Below the pieces are notes generated by a model that ran no database searches, was not told the origin of the DNA, and worked only from the letters and a program-made list of their open reading frames with translations. Shown here piece by piece: positions 24,901 to 32,097 of a DNA stretch of 64,000 nucleotides. The DNA comes from Asterias rubens (Eukaryota; Echinodermata; Asteroidea; Forcipulatida; Asteriidae). Within the stretch, counting starts at the first letter, position 1. The number at the start of each line of letters is the position of its first letter. The translations under genes and the position numbers were made by a program. The stretch is from contig NC_047068.1 of assembly GCF_902459465.1 (NCBI RefSeq), positions 7,936,001 to 8,000,000 of the forward strand, read 5' to 3'.

Positions 24901-27900
24901 GGTTTTCAGGGACAAGGACTAAAAATTAGCCTTGGTATCCATCATTTTCGGATTCAGCACCCCCAAATTAGTTGAATCAGGTAATTTACCAACTTTTACT
25001 CAAAAATGCCGCTCGAAGTTGGGTTTTTTGAAATCTGGTCTAGACTATTTTGCCACAACCAATTCTCTAAGCATTTTGCCGAGTCTTTTTAAAAGTGTGT
25101 ACGGAAATGATCCATGCACTTTGTGGAATGTGTTATGAAAGGGCAGCGTACTGCTTGAGTTACTTAGAGGAAAAACGTTTCACACTCGCAAAACTCCGGT
25201 GTCAGATTTTACCCGGTTCTGGGTTTCACATGGGTTTGACCCATTTCTGGATCAACGTGACCCTGAATCTGTGTCATAATGTCTTAGATATGGGTCAAAC
25301 AGGCCCAGTATCCATAGTTCAAATCCTAAAACAGTTACCGGATCAGCCTGAACCAAAACTGGGTCAAGCTCTAGGATCAGGACCCATGATCCGGATCAAT
25401 GCTGACCCTGGGGTCGATTTCACTTAGATGTCCTTTAGGATATATCAAAAAAAGGTTAGTCCTAAGTTCAGACGATGAACTCCTCCTAACTCGAGAGAAG
25501 ATTGCGATACTGTATGTCCACTCTGTTTGTTTATCTGTTTTTGTTTCATTGTTTTGTTTTGTCTTTTGTATTTTGTTTCGCTTGTTCTTTATTGTTTACT
25601 TAAGTCTATTTTTGTGTATGTTTAAGGCATTCCGTTTATAAGCTTCGGCTTCCTGGGTAATGCCTCCACGTATTAGTCTTATTTTATCTATTTTTTTGAT
25701 TACCCTTTGTGGAAATAAATGTTTGTTGAATTGAATTGAATTGAATCTTCATTAAGAGTTTAATATAACAAATTTATGAGGAAAATATGAACCTTTAGTT
25801 AGTATAAATGACTAAAATTAAATGTTTTTCATCCTTACTAATTCTGTTTAACAGTTGAAACTTTACACAATTCTGACTTGTCAACGGATTTGTCCAATGA
25901 CATGGATGAACCAAACAAGTGGTCTATCATAAATCTAATTGTCACAGAGTTGAGCCACAATATTTCACCTAAAACTTGATCATGAGCAGGGCCCTTTATC
26001 ATGGCTTGACTTGTCATGAACTCTGTGCTACTGACAAGCAGGGGGCACAGGCGAGCAAGTCTTCAACAAATATTATTTTCACCCCATAACATTACTTTTA
26101 CATTTAAATTCTATTATGCACTTGTTCCCTATAATTTTGTTTGACCATGGAATTCTAACAATAACATAGAAAATCTCAAAATAGCATGGCCTTTGAGTTT
26201 CACCACATGTAAAAGAAGTCTTCCTTGTCTTTGACAAATCTTTTAGCCAAAACTGCTCCAGCCTATTTATTTTCTTAAAATAAGGGAATGAAGTGTAGCG
26301 ACAAGGTCTTAAACGACTGTTTAACACCGGCAGGGTTGTGGCCGTGTGACTAAGCACAGTCTTGACCCTGCAAGGTTTTAAACTGTCGTTTAAGAATTGT
26401 GACAAAATGTAACAAATTTGCTTGTGCATACACGCTTTGTGGAGGGATCATGTACCGTACTTGCATACACAAACGACTCATAGGAGTTGTTCTTAGTATG
26501 TAACATTGTGAGAAAAGACTCCCTCTGAAGTAAGGTACCTTTTAAGAAAGAGGTAATTTCTCACCAAATTATTTTAATCTGAGAAAGACTTCAGTCTTGG
26601 AGAAAGACTTCAGTCTTGAAGTCATGAAATTGTGTGCAACAAGGTTTTTTTCTGTCACTATTTTCTTGCAACTTCGATGACCAACTAAGCCCAAATTTAA
26701 ACAGATTTTTTATTTATGCATAATGCTTGGATATACACCAAGTGTCTTTGACAAAATACCAAACATGTCCTCAAAGAGCTAGGACTAGTCCGAACTTAGG
26801 ACTAGTCTTATGAGATATTAAAAACTTAAGGCTATAGTCTTAATTTATTGTGAAATCCAGCCCAGTTTTTTTCTTTAATGTATTTACCAAGTAGGTTGTA
26901 AACAGTGAAATAACCAGATCAATTAAAGACACTGGACACTATTGGTAATTGTCAAAGACCAGTCTTCTCACTTCCTTGGTGTACCACAAAGTATGCATAA
27001 AATAACAAACCTGTGAAAATTTGAGCTCAATTGGTCGTCGAAGTTGCGAGATAATAATGAAAGATAAAACATCATTGTCACGTGAAGTTGTGTGCTTGCA
27101 GATCATAATTCTAAGCCTGATGATGTCTCAAAATCAAATTCCTGAAAAATTACTTCTTTCTTGAAAACTACGTTATTTCAGAGGGAGCCGTTTCTCACAA
27201 TATTTTATACTATCAACCTCTCCCCATTACTCGTTACCAAGTAAGGTTTTATGCTAAACAATATTTTAGGTAATTACCAATAGTGTCCACTGCCTTCCTT
27301 TAAGTAATGTTACCTGATAGGATCACTTTTCACCGTATAGTGGGAGCTTGAACATGCACTGTTTCCAAGTGAAGTCTAAAGTGAGTTATGCCGACACCTT
27401 CCAAACATGGCCCCTCCCTTATGTATTTCAGGTCTTTTCAATCTGGTGATATTTATAGGTTTTTAATGTTACACGAACATGACAAAGGAATCTCATGAAA
27501 AGGTGTCATTGGGGCGTAGCGAGTAGCAAGTCTTAAGGGAAATACCCAAAATTTCACCCATTGCTCAATGTCAAGGTGAAGTCCCTTTTAATTGAAAAGT
27601 TATTGGCTAATCGCACACGATTTCACAATGTGCAAGCAGATTTTGATGGGAAAAAATTGTGCATAATGTTTTTCTTTTCTTAAAGGCACTGGACACTATT
27701 GGTAATTGCTCAAAATAATTGTTAGCATAAATACTTACTTGGGATGAATGAGCAATGGAGAGCTTTTGATGGTATAAAATATTGTGAGAAACTGATTCCT
27801 CTGAAGTAATGTACTTTTCGAGAAAGAAGTAATTTATCACTCATAAAACAAAATACTTCAGATGCAGCCTTTTATTAGGCATCTGAAAGCACACAAAGTA

Positions 27901-30866
27901 ATGCAACAAGCGATTTTCTTTTATGTCATTTTTCTTTTGAAAATTTGATGACCATTGAGCCCAAACTTTCATCAAAGGTTTGTTATTTTATGCATAAAGT
28001 CTAGCCCAGATTTCAAAAAGGGTTCTTCATTTACATTTTCAATTAAAAGTTGGTAACCCAAAATCATGTTGTTTTGACAAGTTTTGCAATTTTTATCATT
28101 CATTACAAATCTTGAGAACAAAGCAAGGTGCAATATTTGTTTTTTACACCTGCCTTTTACTCCCGGAAACCGAACACCTAGAGTTTGTTCACAAACTCTC
28201 AATGTCTATAGTTTCTATTTATTTCACTTTTTGAGACATTTTGTAAAGAAAAGAATTTTCTTTTCCAAATATATATGGCCTTTGTTATTGAAGATGACTG
28301 GTTGGTGAAGCACATCTCTTTTGATAAACTGTTGTTAATCTTCCTTGCTGTTTTAGGCTTCAGAGCAGCAGCACTGGCCACCTTCAAGAAGCTCTGGAAA
28401 CAACTCTGTCCACGGATTGTGTGTTGTCGACCAATGACTGACCTCTGCTGGGAGTGCCAGAAGAACAACAACCTCATCAACAGGACCGTCAACTGTGAAG
28501 AAGAAAAGAAGACCGCTACATTGCAGAGGCAGGAGGCCCACCTTCAACACGTCAAAGAAGAGCGCACTTTGTACAAGAAGCAGGTTGCTGATGCAAGAGT
28601 CGTCGTTGCGGATGGAAGCTTAAAATTAGGCCGAAACGACCCTTGCTCTAGGGAGTGCGTTATGCATTATTCGTTTGATTTTGCTCAACAGATTCACTAC
28701 CCTTCAAATCCTCTCCAGCCCGGGCCTATGTACTTCGTGGATCTAAGAAAGTGTGGCATCTTCGGAGTCTGCTGCGAGGGAGTTCCTCAACAAGTGAACT
28801 ACCTCATAGATGAAGGGATGACGTCGACGAAAGGGAGTAACGCTGTAATCAGCTACTTGCATCATTTCTTTGAAAATTATGGACTTGGCGAAGAACATCT
28901 CAGTCTGCACTGCGACAACTGTTCAGGACAGAACAAAAATAGGTACAAGAGAAAATGTTCGTTAACATTTCCTAATTTAAAATGTGGTCTTTATGCAGAA
29001 CTCTTGAATCTTGAATTGTTATATACTCTCCTAAAAGCATTGCTGCTGTCCTGGAGAGGGTGCGTTACATTTCATTTAGTTTTTGCTCTATGCTTGTGCT
29101 GTCCATATTGTGCTTATCAGGGGCCGATTTCACAAAGATCTAAGATTGATCGTAACTGCAAATCAATCGTAGTTGCTAAATTTAAGTGTGATGTCACAGT
29201 ACAAATCACTATGGTGATAATTAAAAAATGGCTTCGGATGAATTTTATTTCTTTGTGAAATCGGCCTAGATTATATGCTATTGTCAATTTGTCCTGAGAG
29301 AGATTGGAAGTGCCATCCCTCTTGGGGTGACCACAGCTTTTCCTACGCAGGCCCATCTCTCTGGAACAATCTTCCTCTTCTTCTTCGCCAAGGTTCATCT
29401 GCTAGTTCTTTCAAACAACTACTCAAAACTCATCTGTTCACTTCATAATTCTGTTTCATTGACCTGATAACCCTGGATCTCTACCTAAGTTAGTCAATTT
29501 ATAGTGTCAAGGTTGTTTAGATATATTGTACTTTCAGTGGATCTCTGGAACCCTTGCATATTTACTGCAGCGACTGCAGCCGTTTGTAGCATTGTGCCAC
29601 ACCTCCAATGAAATGACATCTGGTTTGCTTTTTATGTTGTGAATGGCGCTATATTGTTATCCTATAGCAACATTCGGGGAATATTTACCAGATAGGTGGG
29701 TGGCACCGGGGGTTGAGAGGAGCTCAAATGAGGCACACAGCACACAGGATGATTTCAGTAACACGACTGGCGTGGCCAGGGCTTGCATGGTGCTTGGTGC
29801 ACGCCCCGGTCACGCATGACTGGTTAATTGCTTAACCCCATCACGTGGTGCAATCGCACATTAAAACACAACGTTTTATTTTGATTGTAGATACATGCTT
29901 TTCTATCTTATGTGGAGGACTCTGCATGGACTTCACAAGGACATCTCACTCAACTTCATGGTGGCTGGTCACACCAAATTCAGTCCGGATTGGTGTTTTG
30001 GCCTTCTTAAGCAGAAATATCGCCGCACCCAAGTGTCAACCTTAGAAGATATAGCGCGCGTGACTGTCGAGAGTACAGCAACCCGTTTGAACATGGCTCA
30101 ACTAGTTGGCAGCGAGTCACAGGAAGTCTTTGTCCCATCTTATGACTGGCAAACATTTCTTGGGGCGTACTTCAAGCCGATCGATGGTGATGTCGGCATC
30201 AAGAGTTTTCAGCATTTCCGGTAGGGTTTTCCATTTTTTCCTCTTTATATTATGTTTACCCATTTCTGTCTACGAAAGGCCATTGGATAAAGCAATAAAA
30301 TTTCAAACCAACTAAAATCTTCTTAAAAGGGAACACCTGCTTCTTTTTATTTCTCGTCCTCTTTTTACTTCCTCTTCTAACTCTACTAAGATAGTGACTT
30401 TTTAAAACATTTAGCTGAAAAAAAACAGCGAGCAAGAACTCGGCAAGTAAAAATAACCAAAAAGTGCTACTTACTCAGAATTGAGAAAAAATAGTCTATA
30501 GTAATTTCTAACAACATTGAGTGTTGAAAATGTTTAAATTTGTTTTCTTTCTTTTTTTTCTTCTAAAGGTTTTCATGCGAGGAACCTGGTGTCGTGTATG
30601 CTTCAAAGAGACAGTCCGATGAAGAAAAGAAATTCAACCTCCTACGTTCACCCAATACTCTACCACCTGTAGAACTTCCAGAGGAGCTTACACCCCCAGG
30701 ACTTGACGCAGAACGTCAGTGGTACTTATTTGATGAAGTTAGAGAGTTCTGCAGTGAGAAAGGAGCAGATATAACCTGCCCTAGGCCCACAGTCCCCAAT
30801 CCTAAGAAGCTTGTTGCTGAAGAGAGTGACGTCGTCTTAGAGCAGAAAGTAAAACGACGAAAATAG
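6361..30866 (+). CDS. transposase-like (RNase-H-fold) multi-exon gene, 736 aa
   Basis: Six exons: 6361-6919, 7561-7714, 8259-8542, 28357-28942, 29891-30220, 30569-30866. All introns are GT-AG and the phases (1,2,1,2,2) join into one 737-codon frame. In order the protein has an acidic N-terminus with a basic Lys-Ser-Pro-Arg patch, a Cys-rich NCECSTFKGKPC motif, a likely DNA-binding helical part (KTFRFLH, WYREQGLTPRRKK), and a core with YSFDFAQQ, FGVCCEG, LHCDNCSGQNKN and GHTKFSPDWCFG. This matches a large animal family of transposase-like proteins (Pfam DUF7869-type as I recall it; naming uncertain). Asp440, Asp519 and Asp561 are candidate catalytic acids. The frame has no stop or frameshift, so the gene is either young or selected. 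Intron 3 (19.8 kb) contains an antisense gene and nested transposons. No terminal inverted repeats were seen around it, which favours a domesticated gene over an active element. A catalytic role is inference. Confidence 0.85.
7083..7140. repeat. short near-perfect palindrome (hairpin)
   Basis: Two 23-base arms, starting AGTTGCGATAACGT, pair with one mismatch around a 12-base loop, 160 bp inside intron 1. The same palindrome occurs at 41608-41663, just upstream of the ZSWIM3-like start codon. Confidence 0.85.
7561..7714 (+). CDS. transposase-like gene, exon 2
   Basis: The acceptor TTGTTCAG at 7553-7560 and the donor CATGT|GTGAGT border 154 bases. In the joined frame they encode EKDLLLLGMFHASMNMSEMV, then a basic stretch ending in SKTFRFLH. 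A plain ORF scan misses this exon. Frame continuity on both sides supports it. Confidence 0.82.
7862..8005 (+). mobile_element. MITE family A, 5' fragment
   Basis: It begins TTTAAAGGCACCTGACAAC and follows the family A consensus through GTTGATAGAATAAAACATTG. It breaks off at 8003, where a minus-strand SINE head begins. Confidence 0.75.
8005..8110 (-). repeat. tRNA-derived SINE fragment
   Basis: The minus strand has TAGCTCAGTTGGTAGAGTGC. The adjoining TCAATATCTTTGTTTGGGG is shared with the SINE at 34300-34440, which makes them one family. Confidence 0.55.
8259..8542 (+). CDS. transposase-like gene, exon 3
   Basis: The acceptor is TTCTTTAG and the donor ACAG|GTGGGT (phase 1). It encodes AVQKWYREQGLTPRRKK, a probable DNA-contacting helix and basic arm, then VFQFIQNFAEEHALLLPGR. 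A perfect donor consensus, AACAAG|GTAAGT at 8274/8275, lies 16 bases into the exon and could make a truncated isoform. Confidence 0.85.
8570..8714. mobile_element. palindromic MITE family E
   Basis: It is bounded by CGATTTCACC and CTGAAATCGG and contains TCCTAACTTAGGATTAATC-type dyads. It sits 28 bp inside intron 3. Confidence 0.6.
8860..9537. other. intron 3 filler
   Basis: A poly-G run occupies 8869-8885. GTGTGTGTGTGG lies near 9224. No gene or clear element is visible. Confidence 0.4.
9538..9747 (+). mobile_element. MITE family A, 3' half
   Basis: It matches the family from TTGGTCATCGAAGTTGC to the terminus TAGTGTCCAGTGCCTTT. The 5' half is missing. Confidence 0.75.
9830..9965 (+). repeat. 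imperfect tandem repeat
   Basis: Three diverged units of 45-60 bp carry GGTGTTCGGCTAACAGC and AAAACTATTGTTA. Confidence 0.55.
10190..10528 (+). mobile_element. MITE family A
   Basis: The termini CTTAAAGGGAAGGTACAC and GTGTACCTTTCCTTTG belong to a sub-family whose tips differ from the AGGCACTGGACAC type. The interior (CATCGAAGTTGCGAG, CAACAGCTCTCCAATG) is shared. Confidence 0.8.
11031..11058. repeat. perfect 28-bp palindrome
   Basis: GGCAACGGAGGCAA is followed immediately by its exact reverse complement, centred on the AATT of GGCAATTGCC. Confidence 0.9.
11560..12240 (+). pseudogene. LINE reverse-transcriptase C-terminal fragment
   Basis: The upstream part reads VRVNEVDNYKYLG, the conserved YLG region near the end of LINE ORF2. 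After a frameshift the frame 11737-12177 gives SNTWTVTRELDEKLDGCYTK, LRLAGH and GRRNGGRQRLSY, the usual C-terminal signature of RTE/CR1-like non-LTR elements. The 5' part is missing, so it is a dead truncated copy. A GA-rich run and AATAAA (12237-12242) follow. Confidence 0.85.
12470..12772 (+). mobile_element. MITE family A
   Basis: The termini are AGGCACTGGACACG and GTCCAGTGCCTTTAA. It abuts the next copy directly, the two sharing a TTTAA. Confidence 0.8.
12769..13141 (+). mobile_element. MITE family A abutting the nested gene
   Basis: It runs from TTTAAAGGGAAGGTACACG to AAAGTGCCTTTAA. Its last bases are the complement of the stop codon of the minus-strand gene at 13139-16687. On that strand it also provides AATAAA. 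Confidence 0.85.
13068..13073 (-). terminator. candidate polyadenylation signal inside a MITE
   Basis: AATAAA on the minus strand, 66 bases beyond the stop codon of the SUSD2/Mesh-like gene. It lies in the TTGTTATTTTATTCTTGTG part of the MITE, where most other copies have TATTTTATGC and so lack AATAAA. Confidence 0.5.
13139..16687 (-). CDS. IgGFc-binding/AMOP/VWD/sushi membrane protein, SUSD2/MUC4/Mesh-like
   Basis: An uninterrupted 1182-codon frame. Signal peptide at about residues 1-24; IgGFc-binding-protein-type domain about 150-445; IPT/TIG-like segment about 480-560 (CITPTFYKNG, VSLDGGSTFPYSG); tetrabasic RRRR at 659-662, a likely furin site. Cys-rich AMOP domain about 687-810; VWD from about 819 with G822-D-P-H, the motif where MUC4-type proteins are cut between Asp and Pro; sushi/CCP about 1083-1139; membrane helix about 1145-1169; a 12-residue tail. 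AMOP-VWD-sushi-TM is the order in vertebrate SUSD2 and insect Mesh. The IgGFc-binding front end replaces their N-termini. A cell-surface adhesion or pathogen-binding role is inference. TTTCTGTTTAG ten bases before the ATG looks like a splice acceptor, so a 5' UTR exon may exist. The gene lies antisense inside intron 3 of the transposase-like gene. Confidence 0.95.
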   Translation of the reverse strand: MESVMSRCVWLITILALLQGQAQSQLTPIAPGCSGISRGEHFIIGFTDNIEDKYTPSRELFILVVAFNNQQTTRVTISSKHQVGGQPFSETFDVDQSGFKQVRVPVELTMTDTERSFKTIDIFATNEVSAYGLMYQDFSTDAFLGIPTNNLGMQYVVVTPTVTRPGHFAIIGTDTDSTQVQVTMQGPATFEGRPYSRGDILSFTLSYQEAVQIRSEDDLTGSIIQADKPVAVFSGSECERNPGSACDTLTEQLVPVKSWGQKHIYTASLSTDSNQYYIVSYFPGTNVSIPGLEPLTFSAGDSWEGFLTGSGLVTSTKPILMMQQLATINGNTVDPSLIQVPAVEQFGSRFGFTTPPYSGGDRSEGYFNFITIVVKRDARQTVSLNNAPVSVTNGILPVDEHDVPGTDYISITIQVPKGEGVYYVDSQSSPVSVIVYGYERAETYGYAAGLSLDSNEQHLSFTPYFLRELGGERFSITVPCTQDSNEVNIVRKCKFSTGVGDVEVDGVRTGSYTLECITPTFYKNGLTAVYVSLDGGSTFPYSGVVYVPSEEDLPPLVTVQQMNQEAGSRVIDLNSADPIYISWDQTLVGDDVSHVTVMVRVSRYNTDGFPVLMEGVAVKSNVVNNGTLFIPGQDLKTFINPASNDPSLVAFYITQYNQRRRRDNVYARRIYSGVTHVINSILNVPCSVFNRQLNNVASGLNPCPCTSNQANVNSLNFVEANFLNSFFHPGAETCYRSTTSSSTGSGQQCCYDDNGDILVGSPGGGTADRYAPGDHFWFHQWYDVLPWLGCCKLSNNCEAYYDKRPSDDCSEYVPPRPAGGTGDPHITSLDGKRFTFNGAGEFLMASSTLHNLTFQARMEVYRDTNASVYTAVVIQTNDSAKVQVQRSNMNQTMILVDGETILQDSSPIPVQHHKGLRISFNRDLSEIKIALKSGVAVIVYVKPEVMSFIAQLDTKFKGQVKGLLGNMNEDPDDDLQFLNGSSLNTNAALYEVHELGLEWLVTEEDSIFTYISPYEYKTYLFPEFSPNLVSPDPNLISQEIKDLCGESFECIFDAMTTGSLSLANETLLVTGTLETIQMSSIKIVSCGFPGKVENGKIHGSVYLENSTLRVTCDGGFTQQGSASLWCQGDGQWSSNLPVCAQESKQINVVVVLLIALAGFTITVLMIWALFPIKEKNNPAKPN
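16751..16755 (+). repeat. left target-site duplication ATTTT
   Basis: ATTTT directly precedes the left tip AGTCTAGACCAGATTTC of the foldback element. The same five bases follow the right tip at 25047-25051. Confidence 0.75.
16756..17818 (+). repeat. left inverted arm of the foldback element
   Basis: It shares long near-identical runs with the right arm, for example CAGAAAACCTAGCAGACGAC and GCACTTTCAGAGGGACCAAC. The left arm has about 13 TTTG units (17528-17579) where the right arm has about three. Confidence 0.85.
17528..17579 (+). repeat. (TTTG)n microsatellite
   Basis: About 13 tandem TTTG units inside the left foldback arm. The matching right-arm site (24357-24371) has only about three. 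Confidence 0.9.
17819..21162. other. interior of the foldback element
   Basis: Only short frames are present, such as 18614-18811, a 65-residue frame rich in hydrophobic residues without family resemblance. A direct 34-bp duplication containing GAGAACATCCAATTTTATA lies at 19617-19684, and a poly-C run near 20480. Nothing encodes a recognisable mobilisation protein. Confidence 0.5.
21163..21235 (-). repeat. right arm, inner fragment
   Basis: AGCTGACATACAAAAATAAA and the following bases are the reverse complement of the inner end of the left arm (to 17818). It is separated from the rest of the right arm by the 21237-24187 insertion. Confidence 0.85.
21985..22062 (+). repeat. tRNA-like sequence
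   Basis: TAGCCTAGTGGT (A-box-like) and GCGAGTTCGAATCTGCGC (B-box-like) lie about 45 bases apart. It could be a SINE head or tRNA pseudogene inside the Helentron-like insertion. Confidence 0.5.
22930..23590 (+). repeat. hairpin minisatellite, ~52-bp unit with 262-bp higher-order period
   Basis: About 12 units each carry GAGATAAATTATCACAG, then an inverted pair such as GACATCCTA..TAGGATGTC. Variant units recur in the same order every 262 bp (five units), seen for CCTAATTTTAGG (22991, 23252) and GATGACAACTGACG (23142, 23404). Where one arm reads ACATTCT the other reads AGAATGT, so pairing is kept. Confidence 0.85.
23630..24110 (+). repeat. second tandem array, ~120-145-bp units
   Basis: Three to four units share GACCTCTACTTCCGGGTC, CCGGAAGTG, CAACCGATTTTC and TACAGACTCCTTG. 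Each has a small dyad ACTTCCGGGTCAACCGGAAG. Confidence 0.75.
24187..25046 (-). repeat. right inverted arm of the foldback element, outer part
   Basis: It is the reverse complement of the left arm from the tip inward. It lacks about 10 bases near 16791-16800 and most TTTG units. Confidence 0.85.
25047..25051 (+). repeat. right target-site duplication ATTTT
   Basis: It directly follows the tip GGTCTAGACT and equals 16751-16755. Confidence 0.75.
25500..25746 (+). repeat. LINE-like 3' tail with (TTGAA)n
   Basis: A T-rich 3' region ends GGAAATAAATGTTTGTTGAA with TTGAA repeated about four times, typical of L2/CR1-like 3' ends. No coding part is visible. Confidence 0.5.
26466..26775 (+). mobile_element. 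MITE family A, 5' truncated
   Basis: The family A body is visible from AACATTGTGAGAAAAGACTCC to ACCAAACATGTCC. AGACTTCAGTCTTGGAGAA is duplicated internally. Confidence 0.65.
26770..26872. mobile_element. palindromic MITE family E, short copy
   Basis: It contains GGACTAGTCCGAACTTAGGA and ends TGTGAAATCC. Confidence 0.55.
26923..27303 (+). mobile_element. MITE family A, full length
   Basis: Termini TTAAAGACACTGGACACTAT and ATAGTGTCCACTGCC..TTTAA. Confidence 0.85.
27680..27998 (+). mobile_element. MITE family A, 3' truncated
   Basis: It begins TTAAAGGCACTGGACACTAT and breaks off after TTATTTTATGCATAA, where the foldback tip AGTCTAGCCCAGATTTC starts. Confidence 0.8.
27999..28212. mobile_element. 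composite of foldback tip and Helentron-like 3' end
   Basis: AGTCTAGCCCAGATTTC and AAAAGTTGGTAA copy the outer tip of the 16756-25046 element. About 150 bases on, GAGTTTG-TTCA-CAAACTC and CAATGTCTA copy the hairpin end of the 21237-24187 insertion. The stretch lies 145 bp before exon 4. Confidence 0.6.
28357..28942 (+). CDS. transposase-like gene, exon 4 (core)
   Basis: The acceptor is TGCTGTTTTAG and the donor AATAG|GTACAAG. It encodes RPMTDLCWECQKNNN, a Gln/Glu-rich coiled stretch, YSFDFAQQIHYPSNPLQPGP, FGVCCEGVPQQVNYLIDE and HCDNCSGQNKN. These are the best-conserved blocks of the family and include Asp440 and Asp519. Upstream in-frame codons back to 28275 are intronic. Confidence 0.9.
29119..29267. 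mobile_element. palindromic MITE family E variant
   Basis: The ends GGCCGATTTCACAAAG and CTTTGTGAAATCGGCC are inverted. It shares GTGTGATGTCAC with the copy at 62133-62263. Confidence 0.7.
29285..29460 (+). pseudogene. LINE ORF2 C-terminal fragment
   Basis: One frame reads FSYAGPSLWNNLPLLLR and, a little later, SSFKQLLKTHLF, the standard C-terminal tail of CR1/L2-like non-LTR retrotransposons. It lies within intron 4 and is 5' truncated. Confidence 0.8.
29891..30220 (+). CDS. transposase-like gene, exon 5
   Basis: The acceptor is TTGATTGTAG and the donor TTTCCG|GTAGGG. It continues the core as MLFYLMWRTLHGLHK, then AGHTKFSPDWCFG, which contains Asp561, and ends VPSYDWQTFLGAYFKP, all strong family blocks. 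Confidence 0.9.
30569..30866 (+). CDS. transposase-like gene, exon 6 and stop
   Basis: The acceptor TTCTTCTAAAG is followed by FSCEEPGVVYASKRQSDEEK and then LPEELTPPGLDAERQWYLF. The basic terminus KVKRRK ends at TAG. AATAAA at 31113 is a candidate polyadenylation signal. Confidence 0.9.
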
Positions 30867-31112
30867 CCAACTTAAATTTGCACTAAACTAGATTTAGTTT
30901 GTGCTTTTAATCCAGGATTTTAAGTTTTTATAAAACTAAAAAAAAACTTTAACGTGAAGGATACCTTGGGTTCTATGAACCCTCCATTTTTAAACTCTAT
31001 ACAAATGTAGCTGTATAAAAAGACAACTAACATATGAAAAATTCATCTCAAAATGTTGGTCGCATTTTTGAAATATTGCGAAAATCTGGAGCAAACATTT
31101 CAACGCAGGAAG

Positions 31113-31118
31113 AATAAA
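31113..31118 (+). terminator. candidate polyadenylation signal
   Basis: AATAAA 247 bases after the stop codon of the transposase-like gene. Confidence 0.4.
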
Positions 31119-31199
31119 CCCTAATTTAGGAATACACAACCAGATCAAAATTTTGGTCCATAAAACTGATATCTGAAAAACTGAATAATTTATTTTGTG

Positions 31200-32095
31200 C
31201 ATGTTTCGAAATGATAAGACTCAAAAAAAGGCACACAGGTTATGCGCGGGCAAGTGCGCTGTGCATTGTTCAAGCGGTCTATTTTCACAGGTAACTCTCT
31301 TTTGATGAAAGCTCATCCACTTTCAGTACCAAAACTGATATATTTTTGCTTTGTACTATTGCTACTAATTTTAAAAGTGATTACCAATTTTATATACCTT
31401 TTCTTCAAGCAAAAAAATTTACTCATATTGCTCACTAAAATTAAATCCAAACTCATAAACTCATATACTCTGCCAAGTAGAAGTAAAAGCTTAGTCTAGC
31501 TTAATGATGCAGCTAAAGTTTTGTTAATTTTTGTTTGTGGTAATTTTGTCAGCGTAATAATTTAATTGTCTTGATGTTTTTGTTTCTTTAATTTCAAACA
31601 GTTTTAATCACTCGAACAGTATTAAAACTCTTCAGCCAATCTTCAGTAACTCAAATTTGTTCACAAACTAGTGTCGCTTACAAAAATTCTTCTACAAAAG
31701 GAAGGAGCTATCCTTAAGAGTTGAAAAATGTGGTCAACAAGAAACGATGGGACCGGTAAGTGAATTTTCACCTTAGTTTTTAAAAATCTTTTTCTGATGT
31801 TTTCAGGGCACAGAGGTCTGTTGGTTTAATTTGAATGTCTTACCATTCTGGTAACAGCATAATGACTACTAGGTTGTAAAACTATAGCACTGTTGCTATT
31901 TTCAGTATGAATGCCAGCTTAATGACAGTTTTCTGAGTTCCCTTGTTGGGAAGATCATCTCATCTTAAAACTAAATAAAATGTTTTTATTTTTTTATTAT
32001 AACAATAAATGCAGCTGAAGAAAGAAATTGTAATTAATTTGTTAATTATTTTATTAATTGTACTTTAGTGAGTCTTTTTTGAACATTGTATCTTG
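31200..32095. other. AT-rich intergenic stretch
   Basis: No gene or recognisable element seen. Confidence 0.4.
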
Positions 32096-32097
32096 TT

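Larger units (their letters stand above)
16756..25046. mobile_element. foldback transposon with ~1.06-kb inverted repeats
   Basis: Tips AGTCTAGACCAGATTTC and its complement are flanked by ATTTT. The left arm 16756-17818 matches the reverse complement of 25046-24187 plus 21235-21163. The gap in the right arm is a 2.95-kb later insertion, so the original element was about 5.34 kb. The interior (17819-21162) shows no transposase, polymerase or capsid-like ORF, so it looks non-autonomous. AG tips and long arms recall Polintons, but those make 6-bp duplications. The superfamily is unresolved. Confidence 0.85.

Noticed and set aside
16756-25046. Polinton/Maverick element
   Set aside because: Long arms and AG tips fit, but the duplication is 5 bp and no polymerase, integrase, protease or capsid frame is present.
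27607-27840. Short ORFs inside family A MITEs (also 33002, 45277, 48819, 55040)
   Set aside because: They are translations of the same MITE body in different frames and have no protein-family character.
28275-28356. Upstream start codon for the exon 4 frame
   Set aside because: The segment is a pyrimidine-rich intron end with a clear acceptor at 28355-28356, and the exon 3 phase joins exactly there.
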